A stretch of 64,000 bases of DNA from Alphaproteobacteria bacterium HGW-Alphaproteobacteria-7 (GCA_002842735.1 PHEB01000005.1:106682-170681), one strand, 5' to 3'; positions 35,771 to 45,341 are shown, numbered from the stretch's first letter. The notes: generated by a model not told the origin, from the sequence alone. Program-made: numbers and translations.

Positions 35771-36772
35771 ATGAGCATTGTCACCAAGAACCCCACCGGC
35801 ACCGATCTGCTGGTCGAGATCGACCGTTTGCGCAAAGAGCGTAACGCGGTGATCCTCGCGCATTATTACCAGACCCCGGATATTCAGGACATTGCCGACT
35901 TCGTGGGCGACAGCCTCGAACTGTCGCGCAAGGCGGCGGCGACCGATGCCGATGTGATCGCGTTTTGCGGGGTCAAGTTCATGGCCGATACCGCCAAAAT
36001 CCTCAGCCCACAAAAGATCGTGATCCTGCCCGATATGGACGCCGGGTGCAGCCTTGAAGATTCCTGCCCGCCAGAAAAATTCCGCGCTTTTCGCGAAGCC
36101 CACCCCGATCACATCGCGCTGACCTACATCAATTGTTCGACCGAGGTGAAAGCGCTGTCGGACGTGATCGTGACGTCCTCCAGCGCCGAAACCATCCTCG
36201 CCCAGATTCCGCCCGAACAGAAGATCATCTTCGGCCCGGATCGGCACTTGGGCGGCTACCTCAGCCGCAAATTCAACCGCGAAATGCTGCTGTGGCCGGG
36301 CGTGTGCATCGTGCATGAGGCGTTCAGCGAGACCGAGCTGCTCAAGCTGAAAGAACAGCACCCCGGTGCGCCCGTCGCCGCGCACCCGGAATGCCCGCCC
36401 TCGATCATCGACCACGCCGATTACGTCGGATCAACCAGCGGCATCCTGAAATTCGCGCAGGATTTCGAAGGCGACACCCTGATCGTCGCGACCGAGCCGC
36501 ACATCATCCACCAGATGGAAAAGGCGCTGCCGAACAAGCACTTCATCGGCGCGCCGGGGGCGGACGGCAATTGTTCGTGCAACATCTGCCCCTACATGGC
36601 GCTCAACACGATGGAGAAGCTGTATGTCGCGCTGCGCGATCTCGAACCGCGCATCGAGATCGAGGAAGGCATCCGCCTGAAAGCCAAACGCAGCCTCGAC
36701 CGGATGCTCGAAATGGCGAGCGGAACTGTGGGGCTTGGGGATTTGGGTGAGGTGGCGTTTAGTGGGGATTGA
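35771..36772 (+). CDS. nadA: Quinolinate synthase A
   Basis: Condenses iminoaspartate and dihydroxyacetone phosphate to quinolinate, the first step toward NAD. The 333-residue protein carries the 4Fe-4S ligands in CGVKFMADTAKIL, the AHPECPPSI region and CSCNICPYMALN. The HYYQTPDIQDIADFVGDS opening is typical. nadB and nadC are not adjacent. Confidence 0.97.
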   Translation: MSIVTKNPTGTDLLVEIDRLRKERNAVILAHYYQTPDIQDIADFVGDSLELSRKAAATDADVIAFCGVKFMADTAKILSPQKIVILPDMDAGCSLEDSCPPEKFRAFREAHPDHIALTYINCSTEVKALSDVIVTSSSAETILAQIPPEQKIIFGPDRHLGGYLSRKFNREMLLWPGVCIVHEAFSETELLKLKEQHPGAPVAAHPECPPSIIDHADYVGSTSGILKFAQDFEGDTLIVATEPHIIHQMEKALPNKHFIGAPGADGNCSCNICPYMALNTMEKLYVALRDLEPRIEIEEGIRLKAKRSLDRMLEMASGTVGLGDLGEVAFSGD

Positions 36773-36783
36773 GTCCCCATCCT

Positions 36784-36900
36784 CGTCACCCCAGCGAAAG
36801 CTGGGGCCTAGGGCCGCATTCGGAGCTGATTGAGGGAAGCACTTCCCGAGCAGCCGTCCCACCCTAGCCGCCCTAGCTGCCAGCTTTCGCTGGCATGACG
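36784..36900. repeat. Two REP-like hairpins after nadA
   Basis: CCCCAGCGAAAGCTGGGG (within 36784-36809) and GCCAGCTTTCGCTGGC (within 36879-36900) are small hairpins of the same family in opposite orientation, each flanked by a CGTCA or TGACG motif. A third copy lies at 37236. Confidence 0.75.
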
Positions 36901-36916
36901 GGTTTTCCCTCAGGCG

Positions 36917-37210
36917 TCAGGCGAGCAGTTTCAGATAGAGATCATCCCATGCCGGGTTCTGCGCCTCAATCGCTTCAATCTTCCACATTCGCCGCCACGC
37001 CTTCATCGCCTTTTCACGAGCGATGGCTTCTTCGATGGTGGCATATTGCTCGACATAGACAAGCCGCTTGCAGTTGAACCGCGCGGTGAAGCCGCCGCCC
37101 TTGCCTTCGCGGTGTTGAGTGGCGCGGGCCGCGATGTCGCTGGTCACGCCAATATAAAGCACGCCGTAGCGTTTGTTGGTCATGATGTAGACGGTGCCGC
37201 CGCGTGCCAT
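36917..37210 (-). CDS. GIY-YIG nuclease family protein
   Basis: Small 97-residue single-domain nuclease. The GIY-YIG strand motif reads VYIMTNKRYGVLYIGVTSD (family GxY/YIG), followed by the catalytic Arg region (RATQHREGKGGGFTARFNCK) and the distal Glu (EEAIAREKAMKAWRR). Family members occur widely as DNA nucleases of unknown role. The gene sits between two REP-like hairpins (36879 and 37236) that are of one family. Confidence 0.88.
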   Translation of the reverse strand: MARGGTVYIMTNKRYGVLYIGVTSDIAARATQHREGKGGGFTARFNCKRLVYVEQYATIEEAIAREKAMKAWRRMWKIEAIEAQNPAWDDLYLKLLA

Positions 37211-37235
37211 TTCAGGGTGTTAGCACATGGCTGCC

Positions 37236-37263
37236 TGAGACCCCAACTTTCGCTGGGGTAACG
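37236..37263. repeat. REP-like hairpin upstream of the GIY-YIG gene
   Basis: ACCCCAACTTTCGCTGGGGT (37239-37258 region) forms a stem around ACTTTCGC and carries the same TTTCGCTGG core as the copies after nadA. It lies in the 55-bp gap between the GIY-YIG gene and the EamA transporter gene. Confidence 0.65.
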
Positions 37264-37265
37264 AT

Positions 37266-38177
37266 TTACGCTTTGGCCCTACTCACCGCCAGCGCCGCGC
37301 CCACCAGCACCATACCGACAATATCAGCCACGCTCAGCACCTCGCCGAACGCCAGCCAGCCATAGAGCGAGGCGACTGCGGGTTGGGTCAGCAGCGCCAG
37401 CCCGATCACCAGCGGCGGGAAGTATCGCAGGGCATAGACCATCAGCCCCTGCCCCAGCAATTGGCTGACGATGAACAGCCCCACCACCGGCGTCCAATCG
37501 GTCGGCCACACCGGCTCCCCCAACAGCAGCGCGATGGCGAGCAGCACCGGGCTGCCAAAGATGCAGACCCACACCAGCAGGCTCCACGAACCGAACACCC
37601 CTCGTGCGCGTTGCAAGGTCAGCAGATAGACCGCGTAAAGCAGCCCGGCAGCAAGGCAGAACAGATCGCCCACCAGCGTCGCGGTCGAGATTTCAAGGCT
37701 GCGGCCCATCAGGATCGCCGCGCCTGCCAGCGCGAACACAATCGCCAGCCACTCCAGCCCCTTGGGGAGCATCCGCGCAGCGATGAAGCCCCAGAACAAT
37801 AGCACGATTGATCCGGCATTGCCGAACAGCGTCGCATTGCCCAGCCGGGTCATGCCGATGCCGATATGCCAGCTCGCCAGATCAAGCGCGAATGTCACCG
37901 CGCCCAGCGCCACCAGCGCCAGCGTCTTTGCCCCCATGCCGCCCAGCCGCTGCCCGTTCGCCCGCGCCAGCACCACGAGAAACGGCAGTGCGAGGAACAG
38001 CCGCCAGAACCCGGCGGAAACCGGCCCGGTATCGGCCTCCCGCACGAACCATGGCCCCAGCGCCAGCGCGATATTGCCGCCCAGCAGCGCGGCCAGCAGC
38101 AGCCAGCCCGCCGGACGCGCCAGCGTGGTCGCAAGGTCGGCGCTGACGTCTTCTTCTGGGGCCGCAACATTTTCCAT
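37266..38177 (-). CDS. EamA/DMT family transporter
   Basis: Inner-membrane drug/metabolite transporter-type protein of 303 residues with ten predicted helices in two EamA repeats (residues about 20-150 and 160-300). Motifs typical of the family include GPWFVREADTGPVSAGFWRL at the start and the second repeat's YFPPLVIGLALLTQPAVASL. The substrate is unknown. It is divergent from the old yellow enzyme gene, 70 bp away. Confidence 0.9.
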   Translation of the reverse strand: MENVAAPEEDVSADLATTLARPAGWLLLAALLGGNIALALGPWFVREADTGPVSAGFWRLFLALPFLVVLARANGQRLGGMGAKTLALVALGAVTFALDLASWHIGIGMTRLGNATLFGNAGSIVLLFWGFIAARMLPKGLEWLAIVFALAGAAILMGRSLEISTATLVGDLFCLAAGLLYAVYLLTLQRARGVFGSWSLLVWVCIFGSPVLLAIALLLGEPVWPTDWTPVVGLFIVSQLLGQGLMVYALRYFPPLVIGLALLTQPAVASLYGWLAFGEVLSVADIVGMVLVGAALAVSRAKA

Positions 38178-38247
38178 CCTTGCGCACTAGCGCTGGCGGG
38201 GCCAAGTGAATAGCCAATCGAAACTGGTTCGAAAGGATTACCCACAC

Positions 38248-39360
38248 ATGCACGAAGCCTTGTTCCAGCCGCTCCAGATGGGCGCGCTGACCGCGAAGAA
38301 CCGCATTTTCATGGCTCCGCTGACGCGCGGGCGCGCGGCTGATCCGATGTTCACCCCCAACGCACTAATGGCGACCTATTACCGCCAGCGCGCAGGCGCA
38401 GGCATGATCCTAACCGAAGCGACCGGCATCAGCCGCGAAGGATTGGGCTGGCCATCAGCCCCCGGCATCTGGAGCGATGAGCAGACCGAAGCCTGGAAGC
38501 CAATTGTCAAAGGCGTGCACGACGAAAGCGGGATGATCGTGATGCAACTGTGGCACATGGGGCGGATCGTCCATCCGGTGTTCTTGGATGGCCAGCCGCC
38601 GGTTTCCGCCAGCGCCACCACCGCGCCGGGCGAAGCGCACACGCCCACCGGCAAGCAGCCCTATGCCGAGGCGCGGGCCATGACGCATGAGGATATCCAG
38701 CGCACCATCGCCGATTATCGCCGCGCCGCCGAAAACGCCAGGAAAGCCGGGTTTGACGGGGTGCAGCTGCACGGCGCGAACGGCTACCTTGTCGACCAGT
38801 TCCTGCGCGACAAAACCAATCTGCGCACCGATGAATATGGCGGCGCCCCCGAAAACCGCACCCGCTTCATGCGTGAAGTGCTCGAAGCGCTGATCGACGT
38901 GTGGGGCGCCGACCGCGTCGGCATCCGCCTGTCGCCCAACGGCGATTCGCAAGGGACCGATGACAGCAACCCGGCGGCAACCTTCGGCGCGGCGGCCAAG
39001 GTGTGCGAGGAACTGGGCCTCGCCTTCGTCGAACTGCGCGAACCCGGCCCGGATGGCACTTTCGGCCAGACCGATGTGCCCAAGCAAAGCCCGCTGATTC
39101 GCCAAATCTACACCGGGGCGCTGATCCTCAATTCGGACTACACCGCCGAGGAAGCCGAAGCCGATGTGGCCAGCGGCAAGTGCGACGCGGTGAGCTTTGG
39201 CCGCCCCTACATCTCCAACCCCGATCTGGAACAGCGGATCGCGGCGGGCGCGCACTGGAACCCGAACAAGGATGTGCCCAAGAGCTGGTACTTCCCGATC
39301 CCCGAAGGCTACGTCGATTACCCGACACTGGCCGAGGAGCGGGCCGAAGCCGCCGAGTAA
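38248..39360 (+). CDS. Old yellow enzyme family alkene reductase (NemA-like)
   Basis: FMN-dependent NAD(P)H oxidoreductase of 370 residues that reduces activated C=C bonds in enones or nitro compounds. The opening LFQPLQMGALTAKNRIFMAP, LTRGRAADP, the LWHMGRIVHP active-site segment, and HGANGYLVDQFL (substrate and FMN binding) are clear. The C-terminal GKCDAVSFGRPYISNPDLEQ loop is standard. AAGGA nine bases upstream supports the ATG at 38248. The in vivo substrate is unknown. Confidence 0.94.
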   Translation: MHEALFQPLQMGALTAKNRIFMAPLTRGRAADPMFTPNALMATYYRQRAGAGMILTEATGISREGLGWPSAPGIWSDEQTEAWKPIVKGVHDESGMIVMQLWHMGRIVHPVFLDGQPPVSASATTAPGEAHTPTGKQPYAEARAMTHEDIQRTIADYRRAAENARKAGFDGVQLHGANGYLVDQFLRDKTNLRTDEYGGAPENRTRFMREVLEALIDVWGADRVGIRLSPNGDSQGTDDSNPAATFGAAAKVCEELGLAFVELREPGPDGTFGQTDVPKQSPLIRQIYTGALILNSDYTAEEAEADVASGKCDAVSFGRPYISNPDLEQRIAAGAHWNPNKDVPKSWYFPIPEGYVDYPTLAEERAEAAE

Positions 39361-39369
39361 AACTTACGC

Positions 39370-39402
39370 CCCCGGCAGCGTCCGCTTCGGGCGCTGCCGG
39401 GG
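39370..39402 (+). terminator. Strong hairpin after the old yellow enzyme gene
   Basis: An 11-bp GC-rich stem CCCCGGCAGCG/CGCTGCCGGGG encloses an 11-nt loop right after the stop. An A-run, not a T-run, follows on the + strand, so intrinsic termination is unproven. Confidence 0.4.
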
Positions 39403-39435
39403 AAAAAGCTGCCGTTCTGGTAGCGACCCCATAAT

Positions 39436-41079
39436 AGTCGCTCGTGAACAATGCGATTTGAAGATTTCGGCGGTCGCGGCGTGATTGCTGGACCGGCCAG
39501 GATAATCGTCGCTGGTGGCGGGGGTACCGCGCGGAAGGTGCAGAGAGCCTGCTCAGCCGGCGAGAGCGGGCTCCGGCAGCAGCCACAGGCTGCAAATGGC
39601 GCGCAAAAATGCGGCGAACCATGCGATGAGCAGCCGCAGGTTGTGGCCGGCAGCAACGAGAATGGCGTTGATGGCATCACCGGTGGCCCCCTTGAGATGA
39701 TTGCGTTCGAGTAGCCCATCGGCCTTTGCGTGACCGATGATCGGCTCGATTGCATTACGCCTGCGCAATTCGCGCTTGATCGTCGGCGAGGTGATGCCGC
39801 GAGTGTGGCTGATATAAACTTCAGCTTCGCCCTTGTGACCATGCCCCTTGTAGCCGCGATCGACATAGGCACGGGTCACCTTGATGCCGGTGATCCGCTC
39901 GACCTGCGCGATCTGCCCGGAGAGCGTGTGGCCGTCGAAGGGATTGCCCGGCAGCGCATGCATGCCGAGGATGAACTGGCCACCCCTGGCTCGGCCATTG
40001 GTCACCGCGATCGAAGTCTTCACGCCAAATTCGTAGCGGGTGCGCGCCTTGCCCTTGGCGATGCACTCGACCTCGGGCGCGTGCAGCGCGTAGACCTTGT
40101 TCTTGTCCTTCGCCTGCTGGGTGCGCACCTTTTCGGCGAGTTCGAGCGTGTCGGCGAAGGCCCTGGCGATATCGGCGCCGTCCTCGCCCAGCGCCTCGAT
40201 CTTGCGAGCGACGTCGCGCGTCAGCCGCCCGAGCCAGGTGCGCATCTTGCGCAGGTGGCGAAGGGCCTGCTTGTGGCCCTTGCCGTGGATCAGCCGGGCC
40301 ACCTCGCGGCGCGCTTCCCGACCAAGCCGCAGGAACGACTGGCGCAGTTTCAGACCATGCTTTCTCGCGAGCCGGCAGACGTGCTCCATTGCCCGCAACA
40401 GGAGGTGCGCATCGGTCGGATGCGCCACCGCCTTGGTCTGCACCGTGGTGTCAACCGTGATCCGCGCGCAGGCTTGCGGGCTCAGCGCGCCGCTGGCGAG
40501 CGCTACGCGCAAGGTTTCCGCGATCAGCAGTTCAACTCGTCATGGCCGATCCGGCTCCGCCAGCGGGTCATCGAGGAGCGGTCGAACACGAGCGACAAGC
40601 GAAAGTACTCCTCGCCGCAGAAGTACTGCCAATAGGGATTTTCCTCCCACCTGGCGCAAACCTCCTCGTCCGACAGCCCGTGCATGTGCTTGAGCAGATG
40701 CAGCCCCGCCATCAGCCGGGTCGGCAGACCCGGACGCCCCTTATTTTCGTGGTAGAACTTGCCCCAGGCCGCATCAAAGCGCGTCCAGTCGATCTCGTTC
40801 GCCGCCCTCACCAGCGGGTGGCTCATGTTGATCATATTGGTCAGCAGCATCCGGAACAGTTCGAACTCCGACTGGCCTGGCTTCTTCGGCGGCATTGCGG
40901 CTCTCCTTCGATCCGCCAAATGAATCACACCGCGCCGCCATGCGCCAGCCCCAACGTGCAGGCCCGCGCAAATTCGCAAGGTTTTCCATCAAATCGACCA
41001 GAACCTTGCGATTCCCAATACTTCAAATGTCAGCTTTTCAAAACCTGATCAGCACGTTATGAGTTTTTCACGGGCGACC
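39436..41079 (-). mobile_element. IS5-family-like insertion sequence
   Basis: An element of about 1.64 kb. The left end (GTCGCTCGTGAACAA from 39437) and the reversed right end (GTCGCCCGTGAAAAA, ending at 41078) form imperfect 15-bp terminal inverted repeats with two mismatches. The interior encodes one transposase on the minus strand, broken by a frameshift. I cannot fix the exact ends or find a sure target duplication; ATA occurs near both ends. Confidence 0.7.
39553..40895 (-). pseudogene. Transposase of IS5-like element, frameshifted
   Basis: The N-terminal part (ATG at 40895 after GAAGGAGAG, MPPKKPGQSEFELFRMLLTN) ends at a stop at 40524 in ...RSRIGHDELNC. The remainder continues in another frame as VELLIAETLRVALASG, to a stop at 39553. 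The two parts join into one transposase of about 445 residues if one base is restored near 40535. DDE regions are visible: ITVDTTVQTKAVAHPTDAHL, AYVDRGYKGHGHKGEAEVY and NAIEPIIGHAKADGLLERNH. No slippery heptamer is seen at the junction, so a disabling deletion is more likely than programmed frameshifting. Confidence 0.78.
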
Positions 41080-41184
41080 ATACTAGACACTGATCTTGTG
41101 GAAATTTGCTGATTATGGGGATGATCTGAACGCAACAGTGAGGAGGGCTCACCGTGGCTGCGTAAACGATTATGAGGGTAGCAC

Positions 41185-41667
41185 ATGATAGCCTTAGTTT
41201 GTTCGATAGCACTGATGGCTTTCATGCGGTTCGGCCCTGATATACCGTTCAACCGACTTTTGAACTACCATCTTGCCGAAAAACCTATTTCCTACTTCAT
41301 CGGGCGCGAGCGGCATCAATATATATTCTTGCTGGTCGCCAGTGCGATGTTTTTGCTCGGCGGCGAAATCATCATCATGTTTGGGCCAGAACTCATTTTG
41401 GCCTACGCTGCCGATCTCGCACTTTATCTTGATATCGTAGTAGTCGGCGCTCTTGCGAACTCACTGACGACTGCTCGTCATGCCTTCGATAGATGGCGGA
41501 ATCGCTCGGCGTTAGTGCGAGTGATGAGGTATATATTTAGTCCTCGTTCGGCTCGATCGGCTCGGGCACACAGGACGTTACCAAAGGCGCCTTCTGCAAA
41601 CGACGACGAAGGCGATGGAGATTGGACTTACGATATGATGACGCGTTCCATTGCCCTAGTAGCATGA
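41185..41667 (+). CDS. Small membrane protein of unknown function
   Basis: This 160-residue protein has an N-terminal hydrophobic stretch and two likely transmembrane helices (about 45-65 and 70-95). A basic, then acidic tail follows (SPRSARSARAHR, NDDEGDGDWTYDMMTRS). I recognise no family. GAGG lies before the ATG at 41185. Its GC content is lower than that of the neighbours (runs such as ATATATTC), and the IS element ends about 100 bp away, which suggests acquired DNA. Confidence 0.6.
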   Translation: MIALVCSIALMAFMRFGPDIPFNRLLNYHLAEKPISYFIGRERHQYIFLLVASAMFLLGGEIIIMFGPELILAYAADLALYLDIVVVGALANSLTTARHAFDRWRNRSALVRVMRYIFSPRSARSARAHRTLPKAPSANDDEGDGDWTYDMMTRSIALVA

Positions 41668-42045
41668 GGAACTTTTCCCAAGGCGTTGCCTACGGCGGTG
41701 CAAGCTTCCATTCGCCTTCCCACCCAATTGAGGCCATTCCCGACAACGCGGCGGATTCCTAAAACCGGACAGGCATCTTAGACGGGATTTTTGCCAAAAG
41801 CTGCCTTTCGGTAATCGATCCCGTTGCAGTCATTCCCTTCCTCGTCGCCCCGTGCTTGACACGGGGCTTGGCTAGCTTCTGCGCGGAAGCTCAATGAAAG
41901 TAAGCCTAACCCCGGATCAAGTCCGGGGCGACGATTGAGGGGATGGCCAAAATCCACCCAGTTTCGGTCATCCAGCTCCTGCTGCCCTGCCTCTGAAAGC
42001 GGACATTTTGCTGCGCGCTTCGTGGGATGCACTAGCGGGGGCAGG
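41668..42045. other. Gene-free region with a REP pair
   Basis: The 378-bp region between the small membrane protein gene and the lipoprotein gene holds one inverted REP-like pair (41843-41933). Otherwise I see no gene, RNA or clear regulatory site. Confidence 0.5.
41843..41933. repeat. Inverted pair of REP-like hairpins
   Basis: CGTCGCCCCGTGCTTGACAC (from 41843) and CCGGATCAAGTCCGGGGCGA (from 41912) are two small hairpins, each with its own stem (CCCCGTG/CACGGGG and CCCCGGA/TCCGGGG) and shared CGTCG/CGACG outer ends, placed as an inverted pair. This CTTGA/TCAAG type is common in alphaproteobacteria. Confidence 0.75.
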
Positions 42046-42342
42046 CTATTCGGCTGGAGCGGGTGGCGGGGCAACGGGGGCGGCTTCGGTCGCTTCGCTT
42101 TGCAGCGGCGCCGGCTCGCCTGCGGCTTCGGGCTGTTCGTCATCCACATCCTTTGCGCTGGGCGCTTGACGCGGCGCGAGCGGGGCTTGCGATTCGAGCT
42201 GTTCCAACGGGATCATCGCATCGCTGATGTCGCCGCCCAACACTTCACCCGTCGCCTCACCGCCTTTTTCGGCAGGCGCGGCAACGTCATCCTTGCAACC
42301 GGCAAGGGCGAGGACAAGAGCAAGGATGACGGCGCGTTTCAC
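42046..42342 (-). CDS. Small lipoprotein of unknown function
   Basis: A 98-residue protein with a lipoprotein signal ([16 protein letters not shown], lipobox LAGC, Cys at 16) and an acidic, Ala/Pro-rich tail without clear fold. Its ATG overlaps the lipB stop by four bases (ATGA), so it is translationally coupled to lipB. No family is recognised. Confidence 0.7.
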   Translation of the reverse strand: MKRAVILALVLALAGCKDDVAAPAEKGGEATGEVLGGDISDAMIPLEQLESQAPLAPRQAPSAKDVDDEQPEAAGEPAPLQSEATEAAPVAPPPAPAE

Positions 42343-43028
42343 GAACCCGCCTTTCGCGCAGGCCCGCCCAGCGCGTCAAGGAAATCATCGCAGGTGGCGA
42401 TCAACGCGGCGTCCCACTCCTGCGCCGAAACCGTCAACCCCAGCCGCGCCAGACTGGTCACCCCATATTCGGCGATCCCGCAAGGCACGATCCCGCCGAA
42501 GTGGCTGAGATCAGGATTAAGGTTCACCGAAAAACCATGCATCGACACCCAGCGCCGCACCCGCACGCCAATCGCGCCGATCTTGGCCTCGCGGCCATCA
42601 ATATCGCGCGTCCAGATACCGACCCGGCCTTCCGCCCGCCAGCTTTCAACCCCGAAGCTGGCAAGCGCCGCGATCACCCAGCCTTCGATGGCGTGGACGA
42701 AGCAGCGCACGTCCCGCCCGCGCTTGCCCAGGTCTAGAACCAGATAGCCCACCCGTTGCCCCGGCCCGTGATAGGTGTAGCGCCCCCCGCGCCCGGCAGA
42801 GACGACCTCAAACCGGGGGTCGACCAGTTCTGCCGGATCGGCGCTGGTGCCTGCGGTATAAACTGGCGGGTGTTCAAGCAGCCAGATCAGCTCCGCCGCC
42901 GTGCCTGCCGCCACCGCACCGTTGCGTGCCTCCATATCGGCCAGCGCCTGTGTGTAAGGCACGGGCGCGACGTCATGCCGCCATTCGATTGGCAATTGCG
43001 ATAATGGTGCAGGAGCAGTGCTTGCCAT
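42339..43028 (-). CDS. lipB: Octanoyltransferase LipB
   Basis: Moves octanoate from acyl carrier protein to lipoyl domains, the first step of lipoate synthesis. The 229-residue protein shows [20 protein letters not shown] (substrate loop), the catalytic Lys in [12 protein letters not shown], and the active-site Cys in GGIVPCGI. The ATG at 43028 gives the normal length. lipA is not adjacent. Confidence 0.95.
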   Translation of the reverse strand: MASTAPAPLSQLPIEWRHDVAPVPYTQALADMEARNGAVAAGTAAELIWLLEHPPVYTAGTSADPAELVDPRFEVVSAGRGGRYTYHGPGQRVGYLVLDLGKRGRDVRCFVHAIEGWVIAALASFGVESWRAEGRVGIWTRDIDGREAKIGAIGVRVRRWVSMHGFSVNLNPDLSHFGGIVPCGIAEYGVTSLARLGLTVSAQEWDAALIATCDDFLDALGGPARKAGS

Positions 43029-43097
43029 GGCGCAGCGGTGGGGGCATTGAGCGGCGAGATCAAGAGCTAACCAAGCGATATACGCTCCGGGGGAAAT

Positions 43098-43928
43098 ATG
43101 AATTTCGATTTGAACGCGGTCTGGTCGCGCGGGATGAAGTTGGTGGGCGACAATTTCCAACTGCTTATCATCATAGCAGGCATTTTTTTGCTGCTGCCCA
43201 CGACCGCGGCCTATCTGCTGCTCCCGGACTTTCAGGCGTTTGCCGACCCTACCGCCGATCCCAAAATCGTGGCTGAGCGGTTCCGTGAACTTATCGTCCC
43301 GCTGATCGGAATGGGGGGTGCGCTCGCTCTGTTCCAATTCGCGGGATATGGCACTATGATCGCACTGATCGGGCCTGATCGTCCAACCGTGGCACAGGCG
43401 CTCGGCACTGGTTTAAAGATCGCGCCCAGCACACTTGTCATTGTGATCCTGTTCATTGTCACCTATCTGGTTGGCGCTATTGTTATCATGCTGCCTATCT
43501 CGATTTTGAGCGGGTTAGCAGGTGTGCCGATAGTGGCCCTGATCGGGTTTATTCCAGTGCTCCTTTTCGTTGTGTGGTTGATGGCGCGGCTATCGATGAG
43601 CATGCCGGTGCTAGTGCTGGGCGGCACGCTCAATCCCCTCACGGCAATCAAAGCCAGTTTCAGGCTCACAAGGCAAAAACAATGGCAGATCATGCTGTTC
43701 TGGACCGTGTTGATGATTGCCATTACTGTGATCAGTATGCTGTTCAATCTGGCTGCGGGCCTGTTTGCAGCCTTGCTCTCCAAGGGCACGGCCGCCCTAC
43801 TGATTGCGGGACTTGCCAATGGGCTGACAGGAATGGCGAGCGGCATGATCATTTGCGGCGTAGCCGCAGCGATGTTCGAGCAGCTTGCCGGACAATCGCC
43901 CGAAGGCCTCGCGGCGACCTTCGAATAG
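43098..43928 (+). CDS. Polytopic membrane protein of unknown function
   Basis: This 276-residue inner-membrane protein has about six predicted helices (near 20-45, 70-95, 105-130, 140-165, 195-220, 230-255). The [20 protein letters not shown] opening and the central [19 protein letters not shown] motif resemble glycerophosphodiester phosphodiesterase membrane-domain-like or YciC-like proteins, but I cannot assign a family firmly. It is divergent from lipB and lies 18 bp upstream of the MFS gene. Confidence 0.6.
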   Translation: MNFDLNAVWSRGMKLVGDNFQLLIIIAGIFLLLPTTAAYLLLPDFQAFADPTADPKIVAERFRELIVPLIGMGGALALFQFAGYGTMIALIGPDRPTVAQALGTGLKIAPSTLVIVILFIVTYLVGAIVIMLPISILSGLAGVPIVALIGFIPVLLFVVWLMARLSMSMPVLVLGGTLNPLTAIKASFRLTRQKQWQIMLFWTVLMIAITVISMLFNLAAGLFAALLSKGTAALLIAGLANGLTGMASGMIICGVAAAMFEQLAGQSPEGLAATFE

Positions 43929-43946
43929 GGGCCGTGCAAGCTCGCC

Positions 43947-45323
43947 ATGGCTGAAACCGACCCCGAAATAGCCCGCATCGCGCAAGGCACCAAGGCTGCG
44001 AGCGCGATTCCGTCGGGGCGGATGGCGTTGCTGTTTACGGTGATGCTGGTGACGGCGGCGGGCAATACCGCGATGCAATCGGTGATGCCATCGATCGGCA
44101 CCGCCTTGCAGGTGGACGACGTGTGGATCAGCCTAGCCTATAGCTGGTCGGCGCTGCTGTGGGTGGTGTGCGCGCCGTTGTGGGCGCGGCGGTCTGATCG
44201 GCGCGGGCGCAAGGCGATGATGGCGCTGGGGCTGGTCGGGTTCATCACCTCGATGCTGCTATGCGGGCTGGCGCTTTATGCCGGGCTGTCGGGCTGGCTG
44301 TCGGCGGTTTGGGCGCTGATCGCCTTCGCCGCTGCGCGCAGTCTGTATGGCGGGTTCGGCAGCGCCGCACCGCCTGCAGTGCAGGCCTATGTCGCATCGC
44401 GCACGCCGCGCAGCCAACGCACGCAGGCGCTGTCGTTGATCGCGTCAAGCTTTGGGCTGGGCACGGTGATTGGCCCGGCGCTGGCCCCGCTGATGGTGAT
44501 GCCGCTGCTGGGGTTCGGGCTTACCGGCCCGTTCATCTGGTTTGCGGTGATCGGCATGGCGGCGCTGGTGCTGCTGCGCTGGCGGCTGCCCGATGATGAA
44601 CCGCAATATGCAGCGCGCGGGCTGGCCGCCACCTATTCGAGCGGATCGGGCGCGCCGAGCGACCCGCAGGCCGCCATCGACCCGGAGGAGGAAGCCGCGC
44701 TGGGCAGCGAGCCGCCGCGCCTCAGCTGGTTCGATGCGCGGCTGCGTCCGTGGGTGATCGCGGGCTTGTTTGGCGGCCATGCACAGGCGATGGTGCTGGG
44801 GATTTCGGGCTTTCTGGTGCTCGATCGGCTGGGCCTGCGCGATACGCCTGCCGAAGGCGCAGGGCCCGTGGGGCTGGTGCTGATGAGCGGGGCGATTGCC
44901 ACCTTGTTGGCTCAATGGGGGCTGATCCCGCGCTTCAACCTCGGCCCGCGCGCGGCGACGCTGTGGGGAATTGTCACGGCGGCGCTGGGCACGGTGATCC
45001 TGGGCGTGGCGGGCGATCTGCACACGATTGCGCTGGGCTATGCGATTGCATCGCTAGGCTTCGGGCTGTTCCGGCCCGGCACCACGGCAGGCACATCGCT
45101 GGCGGTGACGCGCGCCGAACAGGGGCAGGCTTCGGGCATCGTCGCATCGCTGGCCGGGGCGAGTTACATTTACGCCCCGGCGCTGGGCGTGTGGCTTTAT
45201 GGCCATTCGGACTGGCTGGGGTTTGGCCTGATCGTGGCGCTTTGCGCTGCGGTGCTGCTGCATGGCTGGTTCGCCTTGCAGGCCGATGCTTCCCTGACTG
45301 CCGAACGCGAGACGTTTGAATAA
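43947..45323 (+). CDS. MFS family transporter
   Basis: Major facilitator superfamily carrier of 458 residues with 12 predicted helices. The loop 2-3 motif A reads ARRSDRRGRKAMMALG (family GxLaDrxGrkxxl). The central loop (residues about 225-255) is acidic. Specificity is unknown; drug/H+ antiporters share this pattern. Confidence 0.92.
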   Translation: MAETDPEIARIAQGTKAASAIPSGRMALLFTVMLVTAAGNTAMQSVMPSIGTALQVDDVWISLAYSWSALLWVVCAPLWARRSDRRGRKAMMALGLVGFITSMLLCGLALYAGLSGWLSAVWALIAFAAARSLYGGFGSAAPPAVQAYVASRTPRSQRTQALSLIASSFGLGTVIGPALAPLMVMPLLGFGLTGPFIWFAVIGMAALVLLRWRLPDDEPQYAARGLAATYSSGSGAPSDPQAAIDPEEEAALGSEPPRLSWFDARLRPWVIAGLFGGHAQAMVLGISGFLVLDRLGLRDTPAEGAGPVGLVLMSGAIATLLAQWGLIPRFNLGPRAATLWGIVTAALGTVILGVAGDLHTIALGYAIASLGFGLFRPGTTAGTSLAVTRAEQGQASGIVASLAGASYIYAPALGVWLYGHSDWLGFGLIVALCAAVLLHGWFALQADASLTAERETFE

Positions 45324-45341
45324 GCGCCTTGCGCGGGCGGT

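Noticed and set aside
40524..40560. Programmed frameshift in the IS5-like transposase
   Set aside because: No slippery A-run or heptamer is present at the junction, and IS5-type transposases are usually encoded in one frame.
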